The notes under the pieces are model-generated. The model saw nothing but the letters and a program-made list of their open reading frames with translations. It ran no database searches and was not told the DNA's origin. From Dipodascopsis uninucleata var. uninucleata (taxonomy: Eukaryota; Ascomycota; Lipomycetes; Lipomycetales; Lipomycetaceae), in NCBI GenBank assembly GCA_030568195.1, contig JAJLTO010000002.1, positions 1 through 64,000 on the forward strand: a stretch of DNA of 64,000 bases, given 5' to 3'. Of the stretch, positions 1-10,484 are shown in pieces. The position numbers were made by a program, and so were the translations under genes. The first letter of the stretch is position 1; each line of letters begins with the position of its first letter.

Positions 1-1170
1 CTGTAGTGAAAAGGGTATGAGTGTGGAACCCTAGATATATAAAGGAGTAGATAAATTTCTGTGAAGTAGTTAGAACTCAGAAAGTGAGGGGCAACTAATA
101 CATAATATCATTAGTAGCAACACCATGGCACCAAACACCAGAGTAAGATCTTCCAACGAAGTATCCAATGATAACTCCTTGTCCTTCATTCAAACTGAGC
201 ACAATGCTGCTATAAGCCACATTCAAAAAATACATATACTGGAGAGTGAAGACAGATCGCTTAGGGTAAATTAAACATTGTTGCTAAGATGTTTTGAACA
301 TATCTTATAGCAGCATTGTGCTCAGTTTGAATGAAGGACAAGGAGTTATCATCAGATTCCTCGTTGGAAGATCTTACTCTAGTGGTTGGTGCCATGGTGT
401 TACTACTAATGATATTATGTATTAGTCGTCTATTCTTCTTCTAACTACCTCACAAGAAGTTCTCTTCCTTTTATATGTAAGGGAGACTGTGTTCCTTTTG
501 AAACTGTGCACAAAGGACACCGGCCTCATATTCTATTCAACATTTGAGTTTAGTTTCATCTTAGCAACAACGTTTAATTTACCCTAAGCGATCTGTCTTT
601 CACTCTCCAGTATATCTATTATATGTAATTTAGAAAGTTACCCGAATATCAATTATCTTCCATAATTGTATTCCAACAAGATGAAACTAAACTCAAATGT
701 TGAATGGAATATGAGGCAGGTGGTTGTTTGTGTACAGTAACAAAAGGAACACAGTCTCTCTTACATATAAAAGGAAGAGAACTTCCTGTAAAGTAGTTAT
801 ATGTAGTAGCTGAATAAACGACTAATAAACAGTACAATTAGTAGTAAAGGCTCGTCCCAAAAGTTCATCATGCCTACCGTTAGATCTAAAGCTATTGAAG
901 AGGAAGATCGGTCTCTGTCCTATTTTGAAAACGAGCCGTGCGCTGGAGTCAAAAGATTAAAACAGTCCTTCATTCAAACTGAGCACAATGCTGCTATAAG
1001 CCACATTCAAAATATACGACTTATAAACAGTATAATTAGTAGTAAAGGCTCAAGTACAAAGTTTATCATGCCAGCCGTTAGATCTAAACCTATTGAAGAG
1101 GATGATCGGTCTCTGCCCTATTTTGAATGAAACCGAGCAGTGTGCTGGAGTTAAAAGATTAAAACACTTC
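1..1170. mobile_element. Mosaic of Copia-type LTR and gag-start remnants
   Basis: This stretch is built from pieces of LTR that match the LTR at 39.16-39.49 kb. Shared parts include a TATA-like box (TATAAAAGGAAGAGAACTTC), the segment ACGACTAATAAACAGTACAA, and an ATG-containing gag start beginning MPTVRSK (870 and, as a close variant, 1069). Roughly 35-227 on the plus strand and 303-500 on the minus strand form an inverted pair around an ATG with the variant start MAP. A further plus-strand copy occupies about 640-1140. Two LTR subfamilies are therefore mixed. It is a fossil, clearly broken, of the Ty1/Copia type; as in Ty1, the gag start lies in or right beside the LTR. Confidence 0.75.
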
Positions 1171-1725
1171 ATCTCGAAAAACCAGCCATACGCTGCCGTT
1201 ACATAACTTTCGATGTTTTTTCTTGGTCAATTTGTGATATAGAAGTGACAAGCAACTTAAAAATTTCAGATGATATCATGATGATTAGTAAATTGAGAAC
1301 TCCTTAAGGTAGTAATATATAGAGAGGACGCATTTCCGCACATTAAATTTTATTTAGAATTAAAGATTCAGCCGGAGGAAAATCGAAATCTGCAGCATTA
1401 TAGAAATAAAATAATAATTATGTTTTTTCAGGAATATCTAATAGCTCCATATCATGATATACAAGTCGTCACAAGTTTAAAATTTCCAAATATAAAATAA
1501 GATGACTATATTGACAGTCATGTAAAACATTAATGAATAAAGCCTAAATGTCGTAGTCATTTACCGAGAACATTAATCCTGAAACATAAGATTATCACTC
1601 AACGAGTGGTTGTTAAACACGAATACCCGACTAAAAAGCTAGAAACTATGCATCTAGTCCGGTGTTTCGCTTACAATCAGACGCATGGTATAACTAAAAT
1701 CAGTTGGTAATACATAACCGTAAAG
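1171..1725. other. Intergenic, nothing recognised
   Basis: AT-rich sequence between the LTR remnants and the 3' end of the thiamine pyrophosphokinase gene. I see no ORF, tRNA or repeat worth naming. Confidence 0.6.
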
Positions 1726-2621
1726 TTAGGGAGATTCATTAAACGGATAAGGCTTAACCTCCACAGTAAATAGCATTGGTAAGTCGCACTTTATAATTAT
1801 CTCATCATTTTCGAGATGATTACTAGTACTGACCTGATGCCCAAAACTAGTTTTCCAATCCTGAATGTCCCACTCAAGACCACTAGTAGATATAACAGAG
1901 GGTCCTGCAATGGGAATAATCCCACAGGTAGGACCTAGTACAGTTCTAGGCGTTAAAATACGTTGAGTCCCAGGCTTGATTAAAAACGACAAGCTATCAT
2001 CTGAGAGCAAAGTAATTTTCCACGGACTATCGTTACATAGCTCATAATAGAAAAGAGTATGTATAGAATGGAACGATTGGTCTACTCGGCCTCCGGTAGC
2101 TCCATACGCTACTATATGAAAATTTTGATTTAGATACAAATCAGTGATCTTAGACAGACATTTGCCAAAGTCAGTAGAATCTTGATCTTCGTATTTATAA
2201 ATTGGTGCTCCGAGTTCGTGTTCATAAAATTTGCGCACATTCAACTTCAAAGAATCCAAATCACCAGCTACGAAGTCAGGTTTCTAGAAAATATTAGATA
2301 TAGTCAACAACCATCAACAATTTTAGCTTACAAATTGACTTCTCTCGCTCTCCTCAAGCGATTCATATAAGCGATTAGCTCCACCATCTGCACATACACG
2401 TATCGAAGCTATTAAAGTTGTCAGCGAAAGAAATTCATTCTGCGTAGGCAAGAAATAATACCATTTCTCCACACCCTCTTGAAAACTTCTAATTCACCGA
2501 TGGGCTGATTTAAGATAACCAGAGCATACGGTTCTTTGCCTTTTGCAGAATAATCCTCTAGAAGGAAAGAAGAGTAATCAATCCGGGTAGCTGTTGATAT
2601 ATCGCTCTCAGTTAGAGGCAT
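1726..2621 (-). CDS. THI80: Thiamine pyrophosphokinase
   Basis: Transfers pyrophosphate from ATP to thiamine to make the cofactor thiamine pyrophosphate in the cytosol. Three exons on the minus strand (2621-2462, 2408-2332, 2283-1726) join in frame to 264 residues. The N-terminal part has LVILNQPI; the joins restore the family signature SIRVCADGGANRLY and then KPDFVAGDLDS, with YEDQDSTDF just after it. Those acidic motifs bind Mg-nucleotide and the pyrophosphate in this family. YGATGGRVDQ in the middle is the conserved glycine-rich motif. Length is normal for a fungal TPK. The start at 2621 is the first ATG in frame. It shares a 549-bp divergent promoter with MIA40. No TPP riboswitch was seen in its introns or leader. 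Identification is firm; the intron ends are by eye. Confidence 0.88.
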
Positions 2622-3170
2622 GATGCTGTCTTATAAGGAATATTGATGGATATGAATTGAAAAAATAGCTTTATTTAACCTAAATGCGCCGTTTTCAAAT
2701 TGTGAAGCTAAGATTTTTCTCACGACTGAGAATAATTGGTCTATTTGTTAGTATTTGGAGGATGACATTACTAGTTGAGCCGCTGAGTATTAGATCTCAC
2801 CGGGCTAACTGATATCAATGCAATTTTACGCCAAAAGTCACACTTGATCACCAAAAAAAAAAAAATATTTTCATCGCATATGAAAATCGATTATCTAGCG
2901 CTGAGACAATGTAAGTTAGAATCAAGTAATAGACATCAAATCAAAATGCTCACCTCGTCTGAACCGTAAATGTGATATGTAAGTCGCTTTATTGTAGTGG
3001 CCAAGAAGACACTTAAACATCCGTGTTAGGGTTTTAAAAATTTCTCCCGAATTTATAAGCAGTTCCCAATGCACTTATTGCTGCAAATTCAATCATATGA
3101 ACTGCTATAGACGTATATTTATATACAACGTTCTTATATTTCGCTATCGTATATCTGATTCAAAATCAGA
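2622..3170. promoter_or_regulatory. Divergent promoter region THI80 / MIA40
   Basis: The 549 bp between two outward-facing start codons. It contains a 13-base A tract near 2855 and AT-rich sequence. I see no conserved operator that can be named. Confidence 0.5.
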
Positions 3171-3891
3171 ATGATTCCACTTACTAGTTTATATAGAAGT
3201 TTACGTATAACCGGCTTTCCTCGCTTGAAAACAAGCTTCAGACCTGGTACTGGAATGGTCGCTAATTTTTCTATCTATAAAAGTACTACCCCGAGAACGA
3301 GAAATCTGGCGCCATTACTTCTTGTTTGTAGCGGACTGTTCATTGCTTCATCTTGCTTTAAAACTACTATTCTTGCAGATACGGGCAGCGGAGAGATTGA
3401 AGTACCAGAGCTGAAAGCCTCAGAAATTGAAGAAGTTCTACAAGAAGCTGTTGATGATGCTAATTCTACTGTGAGCGAGTCCACAGAAGCTGCAACTGAA
3501 AATCAAGAAGAATACGGTGCGTTCAACCCAGTTACTGGAGAAATTAATTGGGACTGTCCGTGTCTGGGTGGAATGGCACATGGACCTTGTGGTCCCGAAT
3601 TCAAGGCTGCTTTTTCATGTTTCGTTTTTTCTGAGGCAGAGCCCAAAGGCGTAAACTGCATATCACTTTTTGAGTAAGTTTTGGATCTAATTGCACATAG
3701 TTACGGAGTGATGAGTTGCCGTTTTCTGACTTTCTATGACTAGAACTATGCAAAACTGCTTCAGAAAACATCCTGAGGTCTACGCAGACGATATCAAATA
3801 TATAGACGAGCAACAACACGAAGCAGAGATCGAAGAAGCTGCTTTATCAACAGTCTCTACTGTCAATAAAGAGAAGACTACTAGCACCTAG
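3171..3891 (+). CDS. MIA40: Mitochondrial intermembrane space import oxidoreductase Mia40
   Basis: Mia40 oxidises and traps small cysteine-rich proteins entering the mitochondrial intermembrane space. Two exons (3171-3673, 3744-3891) give 216 residues. There is an N-terminal basic presequence, a membrane segment around residues 46-62 ([16 protein letters not shown]), an acidic linker, then the redox-active CPC at 129-131. Two CX9C pairs follow (C140-C150 and C163-C173), the helix-loop-helix that holds the structural disulfides. The intron splits the second CX9C helix, and the join CISLFE-TMQNC keeps the spacing exactly. This is the fungal, membrane-anchored form. Acidic and alanine-rich residues follow the core. 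It is transcribed away from THI80. Confidence 0.92.
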
Positions 3892-4201
3892 CTTTCATTA
3901 TGTGAGATTTGACAATGTATAATAAGAACTTCTTAAATCACCCAGTACTCCTCTCACTGACTGCTTCTTGGTTCTTACATCATCGCTGAGTAGCTTGGTA
4001 ACGATGAAAGAAGAATCGATGTAAATATTTAGTTAAAATGTTTTTAAGATTTATTGTAGTAATACATCAAAACTTGATCAGTGTTAGAATAATATTGTCC
4101 CAAAAAAAGTCAGTTTATATTCTATGCAAGTTATTTACGCAGTCTAAATCTTGAATGTGTTGATATGGATACACCGATTTCACTCCAACAAAAGGCTTGC
4201 G
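3892..4201. other. Convergent 3' intergenic region
   Basis: Separates the MIA40 stop from the stop of the minus-strand gene at 4202. Nothing else seen. Confidence 0.6.
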
Positions 4202-5266
4202 TCAATTCGATAACCATTTAGAAAATATTTTAAACCTGAGCCTACTTCTGGAAGCAACACCTAATATACCTAATACAGTGGCAACGGTGATACATTTAAC
4301 TTTAGTATTCATATACTTTGCTGGAAGCCCGAAACCATTATTTTGCTTTATCGTTGTAATAATAATCATTGTAGCGCCTACTGCAATGCCTACCCAACGA
4401 GAATAGTTGATAATACTCGATGATTTCTGTTGTTCTTTGCATGTACCATTGCTAGTGATTTCGCTGTTTTTCAAAGTTTCGATCGGAGTTGTTTTAGATG
4501 TAACATCAGATGGATGCTTAGAACTAATCTCGCTCATGAGTATTGGGCCATCCGGCTTCGCAGCCTCATTAGAGATTTCTCCGGTTTTCAAAGTCTCGCT
4601 TAGAACTTCTATAGATGCAGCATCTGATAGACACTTAGAACTAATCTCACTCTCGAACATTGGGCCATCCGACGTTGCTGCCTCATTAGAAACTTTTCCG
4701 AGCACCTCAAGTACAGTATTTAAATCCGTATCGTCGGAAATCTTCTGAGTAACAGCCTCTTCAAATATCGGCTTTTTAGGTATTGAATTTATATATGGAG
4801 CCACCTTATCTGATACCTTGCTACTTCTAAAACTTGAAGATGGGGGAGATGACGAAGGACTACTAAGAGGAGTTACAGTTGTAGACCTCTTTCGCTGGCT
4901 CGGCGAAGTAGACACTAGCGTACTAGAATCATGAGAAAAACTATACACACTAGATCCATCATATTTTTTCGATTCAAATGATTCGGTTAATTTCGGTCTT
5001 GACTTCGAATTTGATGACTTGTAGAACTTCATGAATTTTACCAATTTCGTCATCCTACTACTGCTTTTTGAGTTGGTGTTATTGACCTTTACTGTGGTCT
5101 TTGCTCTCTCCACAGGTTTAACACTGTCATAGTTGCTCTTTCTATAAATACTTGATATATTATTACTTCCCCTTTCAGGTTGTCGACTTCGTGCTCGTTT
5201 GATACCGAAGCTTGACCTAATGCTTGTACTTCTAGAGATATGATCGCTCTCTGTTATCGTAGACAT
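4202..5266 (-). CDS. Unrecognised Ser-rich protein with C-terminal membrane pair
   Basis: A 354-residue single-exon ORF with no family I recognise. The first half is basic and Ser/Thr-rich (many SS and SP pairs, likely disordered). Two adjacent 39-residue repeats at about 190-228 and 229-267 (starting VSNEAATSDGP and ISNEAAKPDGP) share about 22 identical positions. The C-terminus has two hydrophobic segments, one near WVGIAVGATMIIITTI and one near CITVATVLGILGVAS, separated by a short polar loop and followed by a basic tail. This suggests a cytosolic, phosphorylatable protein held in a membrane by a C-terminal hairpin, but no function can be assigned. The length, the duplication in frame and a clean ATG support a real gene. 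Confidence 0.7.
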   Translation of the reverse strand: MSTITESDHISRSTSIRSSFGIKRARSRQPERGSNNISSIYRKSNYDSVKPVERAKTTVKVNNTNSKSSSRMTKLVKFMKFYKSSNSKSRPKLTESFESKKYDGSSVYSFSHDSSTLVSTSPSQRKRSTTVTPLSSPSSSPPSSSFRSSKVSDKVAPYINSIPKKPIFEEAVTQKISDDTDLNTVLEVLGKVSNEAATSDGPMFESEISSKCLSDAASIEVLSETLKTGEISNEAAKPDGPILMSEISSKHPSDVTSKTTPIETLKNSEITSNGTCKEQQKSSSIINYSRWVGIAVGATMIIITTIKQNNGFGLPAKYMNTKVKCITVATVLGILGVASRSRLRFKIFSKWLSN

Positions 5267-6780
5267 TTCTGAATATCTTCAGTATTATTAGCATAAAAAT
5301 CCACATTAGACGATATGCATTTAACTCAAAATACTTACAGAAACGTGTATAAAATGCTATAAGGTATTATTAAAGAAACGACTTAGCTTATAATCCTCTT
5401 ATTAAAATCTCAGAATCATTCAGAAACGCATAAAATAAAAGAACCTAGTCTTTTCGAAAACGCTATACAGTAGAAAAATCACCAGCACCCGAAAAATGCT
5501 TGTACATCCGCTCTTTTCGTTATTCAGTTCTAATAGTTTTATATTAGTAATTTTTCTATTGGCACTAAGAAAATGAATATTCACTTGGAACTTGTCAAGA
5601 AAGCAGTAGCTGTTAATATATCATTATACTCGAGCAACTTCAATCAAGTGTGCTCCCAAAAACCTTTCTGCCTGAGTGGCTCTTTTTCATTTACATATAA
5701 AATGATGCCGATATTTTAGGACGGCAAACAGGTCGCGCGACTAAATTAGCCACAACATCCGTTGTTCACGATACGCATATTACAGCCACACGTACGATTC
5801 TTCTCCTGATTAGGGCGTAAAAATGATGGAGTGCTCAAATACACATAGATCACAGTTTCAAGTTACTATTTGTTACCAGAGTATGTTTAATGCTATATTT
5901 TATGACGTTGTTAAGTTATCTATTGGCTAACTCACATATATATATATATATATACATTCTATTTATTTCTAGTTAGCTAGAAGCCAAGCCAGATAAATGC
6001 TTTGTGACTTCAATCAAATAGTACCTCCGAATAGTTTCCTCGCTGTTGAATAAGTGAAATTGAATAGTTCTGAATACATATAAGATATTTAAGAATGAAC
6101 TGTATGCCAGATTGGCTTGTCTTCATTAATAAAGATATCGTAGATCGCGATTCCGCTAACTCAATACTACCCGAGCCGACTCTCACGCTCTTTAAAAAAA
6201 AAAGAGTATACGTGTGTTGGGTTAGGGTACATATCGGATAAGGAGTCCCAAATCAATTTTAGTTCAGCAGACAGGTTTAGGAATACGTCGATTCATGAAA
6301 ATAACAACGACGTGGACAATTCGAACAAATATTCTATTGATATTCTGACATCTGTTGACGGTAAATATTTACTAAGCTAACTATTTATTATGCAATAATA
6401 TCTATTTATGAGACAGTTTATCTTAAAGGTACGCTTTAGATCTTCATTATAGTTTAATTACTATGATTATGTTGTTATTTTTCATTTTGTGCTCGTTTGA
6501 CTGATTGGTTTGGTGAAGGCGCAAAACAATAAGCTAACACAGTTGTCTATAGAGTACGGCGAATGTGGCAATCATAAGCACTTCTACCATAGCATACATT
6601 ACTGAACACTGAATTTATACTTAATATAAATTAGCATTGCGATTTATAGGGGAAAGAACAGACCAAAGCAAGCGTAGGAACCTTTTTAATAGGTGCTAAA
6701 TATCAATGATAATCAAGTCATATGAAGAAGACATATCTTTGGCAGTATAGCTAAAAAATATCGTAAGAGATACTGATAAA
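5267..6780. other. Large intergenic region upstream of BOS1
   Basis: About 1.5 kb between two outward-facing genes. It holds a short TA run near 5937-5953, a 10-base A tract near 6194 and otherwise unremarkable AT-rich sequence. No coding exon, tRNA or repeat of the LTR family was found. Confidence 0.5.
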
Positions 6781-7606
6781 ATGGTATATAGTTACTTCGT
6801 TTTATGCTTTATGCTTGTAAAGTCGTCTGTATAAGATCTACTGACAGTTTTTAGAATGCCTTATTCAATCATGCTCTAAAGCAATCTCAGTCGCTCAAGC
6901 GGGATCTAGACTCGTTTTCGTCGTCACCTGCTGCGACAAGCTTAGCTTTGCAAGGTAATTAATGCTGACTTTGGTTTCTAAAGATACATTGTTCTGACAG
7001 TCTATTTTAGGTCAGATATCCGCTACACTAGCATCTCTACAACGGACAATAGATGAGTATGATGCAATGGCTAGACGAGAACTCGTAACAGAAAAACAAG
7101 ATAAGGCGTTTGCAAGAATAAAGAATTTTCGTACAGAGGCTAGTGAAGCTCGATCGCTATTTGAAAGATTAAAGAAAGAGCGCGAGGACGTTATCAATAA
7201 TCAAAATAGAACGGAACTTCTTGGCCGACGACCACATCATTCTGCCACACCTGACAATCCATATTCTAATTTAACAGACAGATCTTCGGCTTCTGGTCTT
7301 CAAAATCAAATTTTTTCAGACTCCATTCCTACTTCTGCAGTACCTCACGAGTTTATAAGTAGAACAGGAGAGCAATTAGATGAATTTATTGAGCGAGGAC
7401 GGGCAGTTTTAGGTGACTTAGTGGAGCAGAGAGATATCTTAAAATCAACACAGCGAAAATTATATAGCGCGGCCAATACATTAGGTATATCAAATGATAC
7501 TATTAAATATATTGAAAGAAGAGCGAGACAAGATAGGCTTTTCTTTTATCTCGGTGTGACTGTGTGCATAGTGTGTTTTTACTACATTTTAAAATGGTTT
7601 AGATAG
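6781..7606 (+). CDS. BOS1: Golgi/ER SNARE Bos1 (membrin family)
   Basis: A Qb-SNARE for ER-Golgi vesicle fusion. The model has three exons (6781-6783, 6855-6954, 7011-7606; 232 residues). The first exon is just the ATG, followed directly by GTATAT. It joins to NALFNHALKQ, the usual start of fungal Bos1 (M-N-x-L-[FY]-N-H). The middle region SLKRDLDSF...IDEYDAMARRE is the N-terminal helical domain. A SNARE helix ends at NDTIKYIERRARQDR, and a tail anchor LFFYLGVTVCIVCFYYILKW closes the protein. The second join gives LALQG-QISATL. It is convergent with the carrier gene (101 bp apart). The family call is strong; the start codon rests on family agreement. Confidence 0.85.
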
Positions 7607-7707
7607 ATTAGGAAACCTCTTACTGTACTTCTATAAAATTTAATTATACTGCATATAGGAAAATACATAGGAAAATACAAGAATTTTTTTCTAATAATTC
7701 GTCTAAT

Positions 7708-9768
7708 TCATGGTAAATTCATAATGTTCTTGCAGTTTTCATATGCAACGTAACTAATAAAGTCAGATGTTTGAAGCATCACACCGTTTCACAAAATATT
7801 TAACTTACCTTATGCTGACAGCTGGAGCAACCTTTATCAAATTCGGGAGTAGTCCTCGAAAAAGGCCACGATAGCCTTCATTTCGAAGAAGCTGCTGCAG
7901 TACCTATAGGATATATTAGTATTCTTCATTCCATGGTTACCAGTTATTTATACTTACATCGTTGACGCCGGAATATCGTTGAGGATGAGCAGCTGTACCT
8001 TGTGTTTGAAGTCTAGTTCTTAAAACATTTATCGGGTAGACCGCAGTAGCTCCTATACTTCCGCTTATAGCTCCCATGGTTAAAACAAGCATATTACCTA
8101 TGCTTATTTCCTCCTCTTTGACGCTGAGCTGCTTTGACTTAGCTTTCACGTAACCTCTTTTCATAGCCTCGAAAGTTCCAAGATCCAAAGCAGCAAATGG
8201 AAATATTCCTGCAAGGCCTAATGCCAGTCCTCGATAATAAGCTTTGAATCCTTCCGTTCGCCACATATCTTTGGCCGTTTTTACCAGAAGTGCATTACCC
8301 CGCAAGGAGCTAGATTCTGATTCACATTGTAAACGGCTAATAGACAACGACGAATCTCATATTAGAACAAGGACTTTAAGTAATATTATTGGAAAGGAGT
8401 GACTTCAAATTAAAATATAACCTACAATTTTAATGTGTCAACAGGATATACAGCAAATTGAGAAACGGTACCTCCTATTCCGCCTGCCAAAAAAGAGGAG
8501 ATTCCGGACATATCTGAGATTGTAGTGCCTTCTATATTTGCCAATACCTTCTTTGCTGTTTCAAAAGAGCCAAACTTAATGGCAGATTCCGGAAATATTT
8601 TCAAGATGTTTATACTATCTATTAGAATCTTTGGAATTATTCATTAAGAACATTAACTTACCCATTTCCTAGGAGATACGTTAGTTTTTAAAAATTGTTA
8701 AGCGTGCAATATTTAAAGACCAATACATCATCAGCATACCAACAAAAAAACTTCTAATTCCTCTTTCTGCCCATATAGCTTTCGTAGCTTGTACAATAGA
8801 ACTGGCCATAATTTTCGACCGAATACCAGGCACCGATTTTTTTTTGGCAATATGCGGAACTTCAGAAACATGTGCAATGAGATAAACCTTCAGCCTATAT
8901 GGATACGCTATTAAAATCAACTTCATAGACTAACAAATGTGTGCTACCCACCTATCAAACGGAGCTGTGGCAGTTCGGGATATGGCACCGGCGATACCAC
9001 CAGCGAGAAAATAGCCCATGTCATTCGAAGTATCGTCATTAATGACAACGTCCCCTTCCGTATTCATGGGACGATAACTAATGAAATATCTATAAGCAGC
9101 TTTAATACTCAACTTCTCAATAGGTAGAAACAAGAAATAATCTGTCCAATCTTTAAATGAAATTGCTATATAAGTAGAATATTAGTATCAATCATTGTGA
9201 CCAATATACACTTACATACCTCCATCTCTATCTTTATCCATGCTATCAAAAAATTGTTCTAGACGCTCCTTAGATACCTGAAGCCCAGCATTCTCCAGAG
9301 CGTCTGCGACTTCGTCCTTGTCTAAAAGGCCACTGTTGTCTCTATCAATAGCGATAAATAAATTCCATAGCTGATATTCCGCTTTCTGTACAAAAGTTTT
9401 AAATTCCTCATACTACATAAGTGTTCAGTCAGCGAACTTGAGTATCTGTAAAGATTTCAAAGGACTAAATCTTATAAGAGACATACCTCAATCTTCCCGT
9501 CCCCATTAGCATCGACCATAGCAATTATATCGGACACTAATTCATCTGCAGATGCCAATGCTATATGCATATTAGTAGAGGACGATTAATGACCGTAAAT
9601 ATCTTTCATACAATGTCTTGCCGAATCAAAAACCTCGCTTATTGCATCTTTATCTAAAAAGCCCAGGTTTTTCTTATCTAACGAATGGAAGAGAAGCTGG
9701 ATGCGCTCGTCTTTGTCCTTCGGCGATTCTTGATTCAGATCCTCTGGAAATTTTGGCAGTGTCGGCAT
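7708..9768 (-). CDS. SAL1: Ca2+-regulated mitochondrial ATP-Mg/Pi carrier (SCaMC/Sal1 type)
   Basis: Inner-membrane carrier exchanging ATP-Mg for phosphate under Ca2+ control. The model has ten exons: 9768-9594, 9545-9487, 9412-9220, 9165-8952, 8894-8740, 8662-8668, 8614-8426, 8336-7958, 7903-7809, 7753-7708, giving 503 residues in frame. The N-terminal half has EF-hands: one degenerate (DKKNLGFLDKDA) and three good loops (DANGDGKIEYEE, DRDNSGLLDKDE, DKDRDGAISFKD). The C-terminal half has three carrier repeats: GGIAGAISRTATAPFDRLKV, the FFVGNGINILK and PESAIKF segment, GGIGGTVSQFAVYPVDTLKF, and SGSIGATAVYPINVLRTR. A 7-nt exon supplies the invariant GNG. The second exon's acceptor is uncertain: a 33-nt intron is also in frame and would add five residues. 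This is the most intron-dense long gene in the window. Confidence 0.85.
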
Positions 9769-10484
9769 TGCGCTTGCTCATATAACTTCCAGATAATTCT
9801 CTAGGGCTATTTCCAAAATGCTTTTTAATTATGTCTATAACATAATAGATGCTTAATACCTCTACGCTCTATCAGCTCCGTAGAATGACGACTACAACTT
9901 TGTTGGAGTGAGGCTCCCAAAACAAATTTAAAGGCTCAGTCAGGTATGGCAAAGGATATCATGACGACTGGCGATGTATCTCAGTCACGTGCTTATACCC
10001 TAATACCTACTGCTCATGTAATATAATTTTTATACAAGCACCACTGTCAGGTGGCTGCAGCCATTTCATCGTGCTACTGTCGCGTAAAGCGCATCAGCCC
10101 ACTACAGTTTGACAAAGCAAGGTCCGCGCCATTCTCCAAAAATATCTAGATCTTTGGATGATGCATAATTGACCGTCATAAACTTTATTTATTGGTCCTA
10201 GCATTTGTAATCATGTTCATTCTGGATGTAGCAATTTTTTTCGTTTGAATACGATTAGACGAATAGTCCCCCCTGAATTTGCTCTGATCGGGTAAGTTGT
10301 AAATAAACAGCACCATAGTCCCGTGCAAAAGATCTACGAGGATGCCTTTACAGAGAATCTACAGTAATAGTCGCATTTATCAGTACGATAACAACAAAGC
10401 ATATTGTCATACTGAACATACTCAAAATTTACTTATCTTGGAGCGTAGCATATTGTTTAAGCTATCGAACTGCCATAGTATGAA
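9769..10484. promoter_or_regulatory. Divergent promoter region, carrier / TPX2-motif gene
   Basis: About 0.7 kb between two start codons facing outward. A CACGTG E-box lies at 9986-9991. No other element can be assigned. Confidence 0.4.

Noticed and set aside
6219-6230. GGGTTAGGGTAC resembling telomeric repeat
   Set aside because: Only one and a half units, no array, and in AT-rich intergenic sequence; chance is sufficient.
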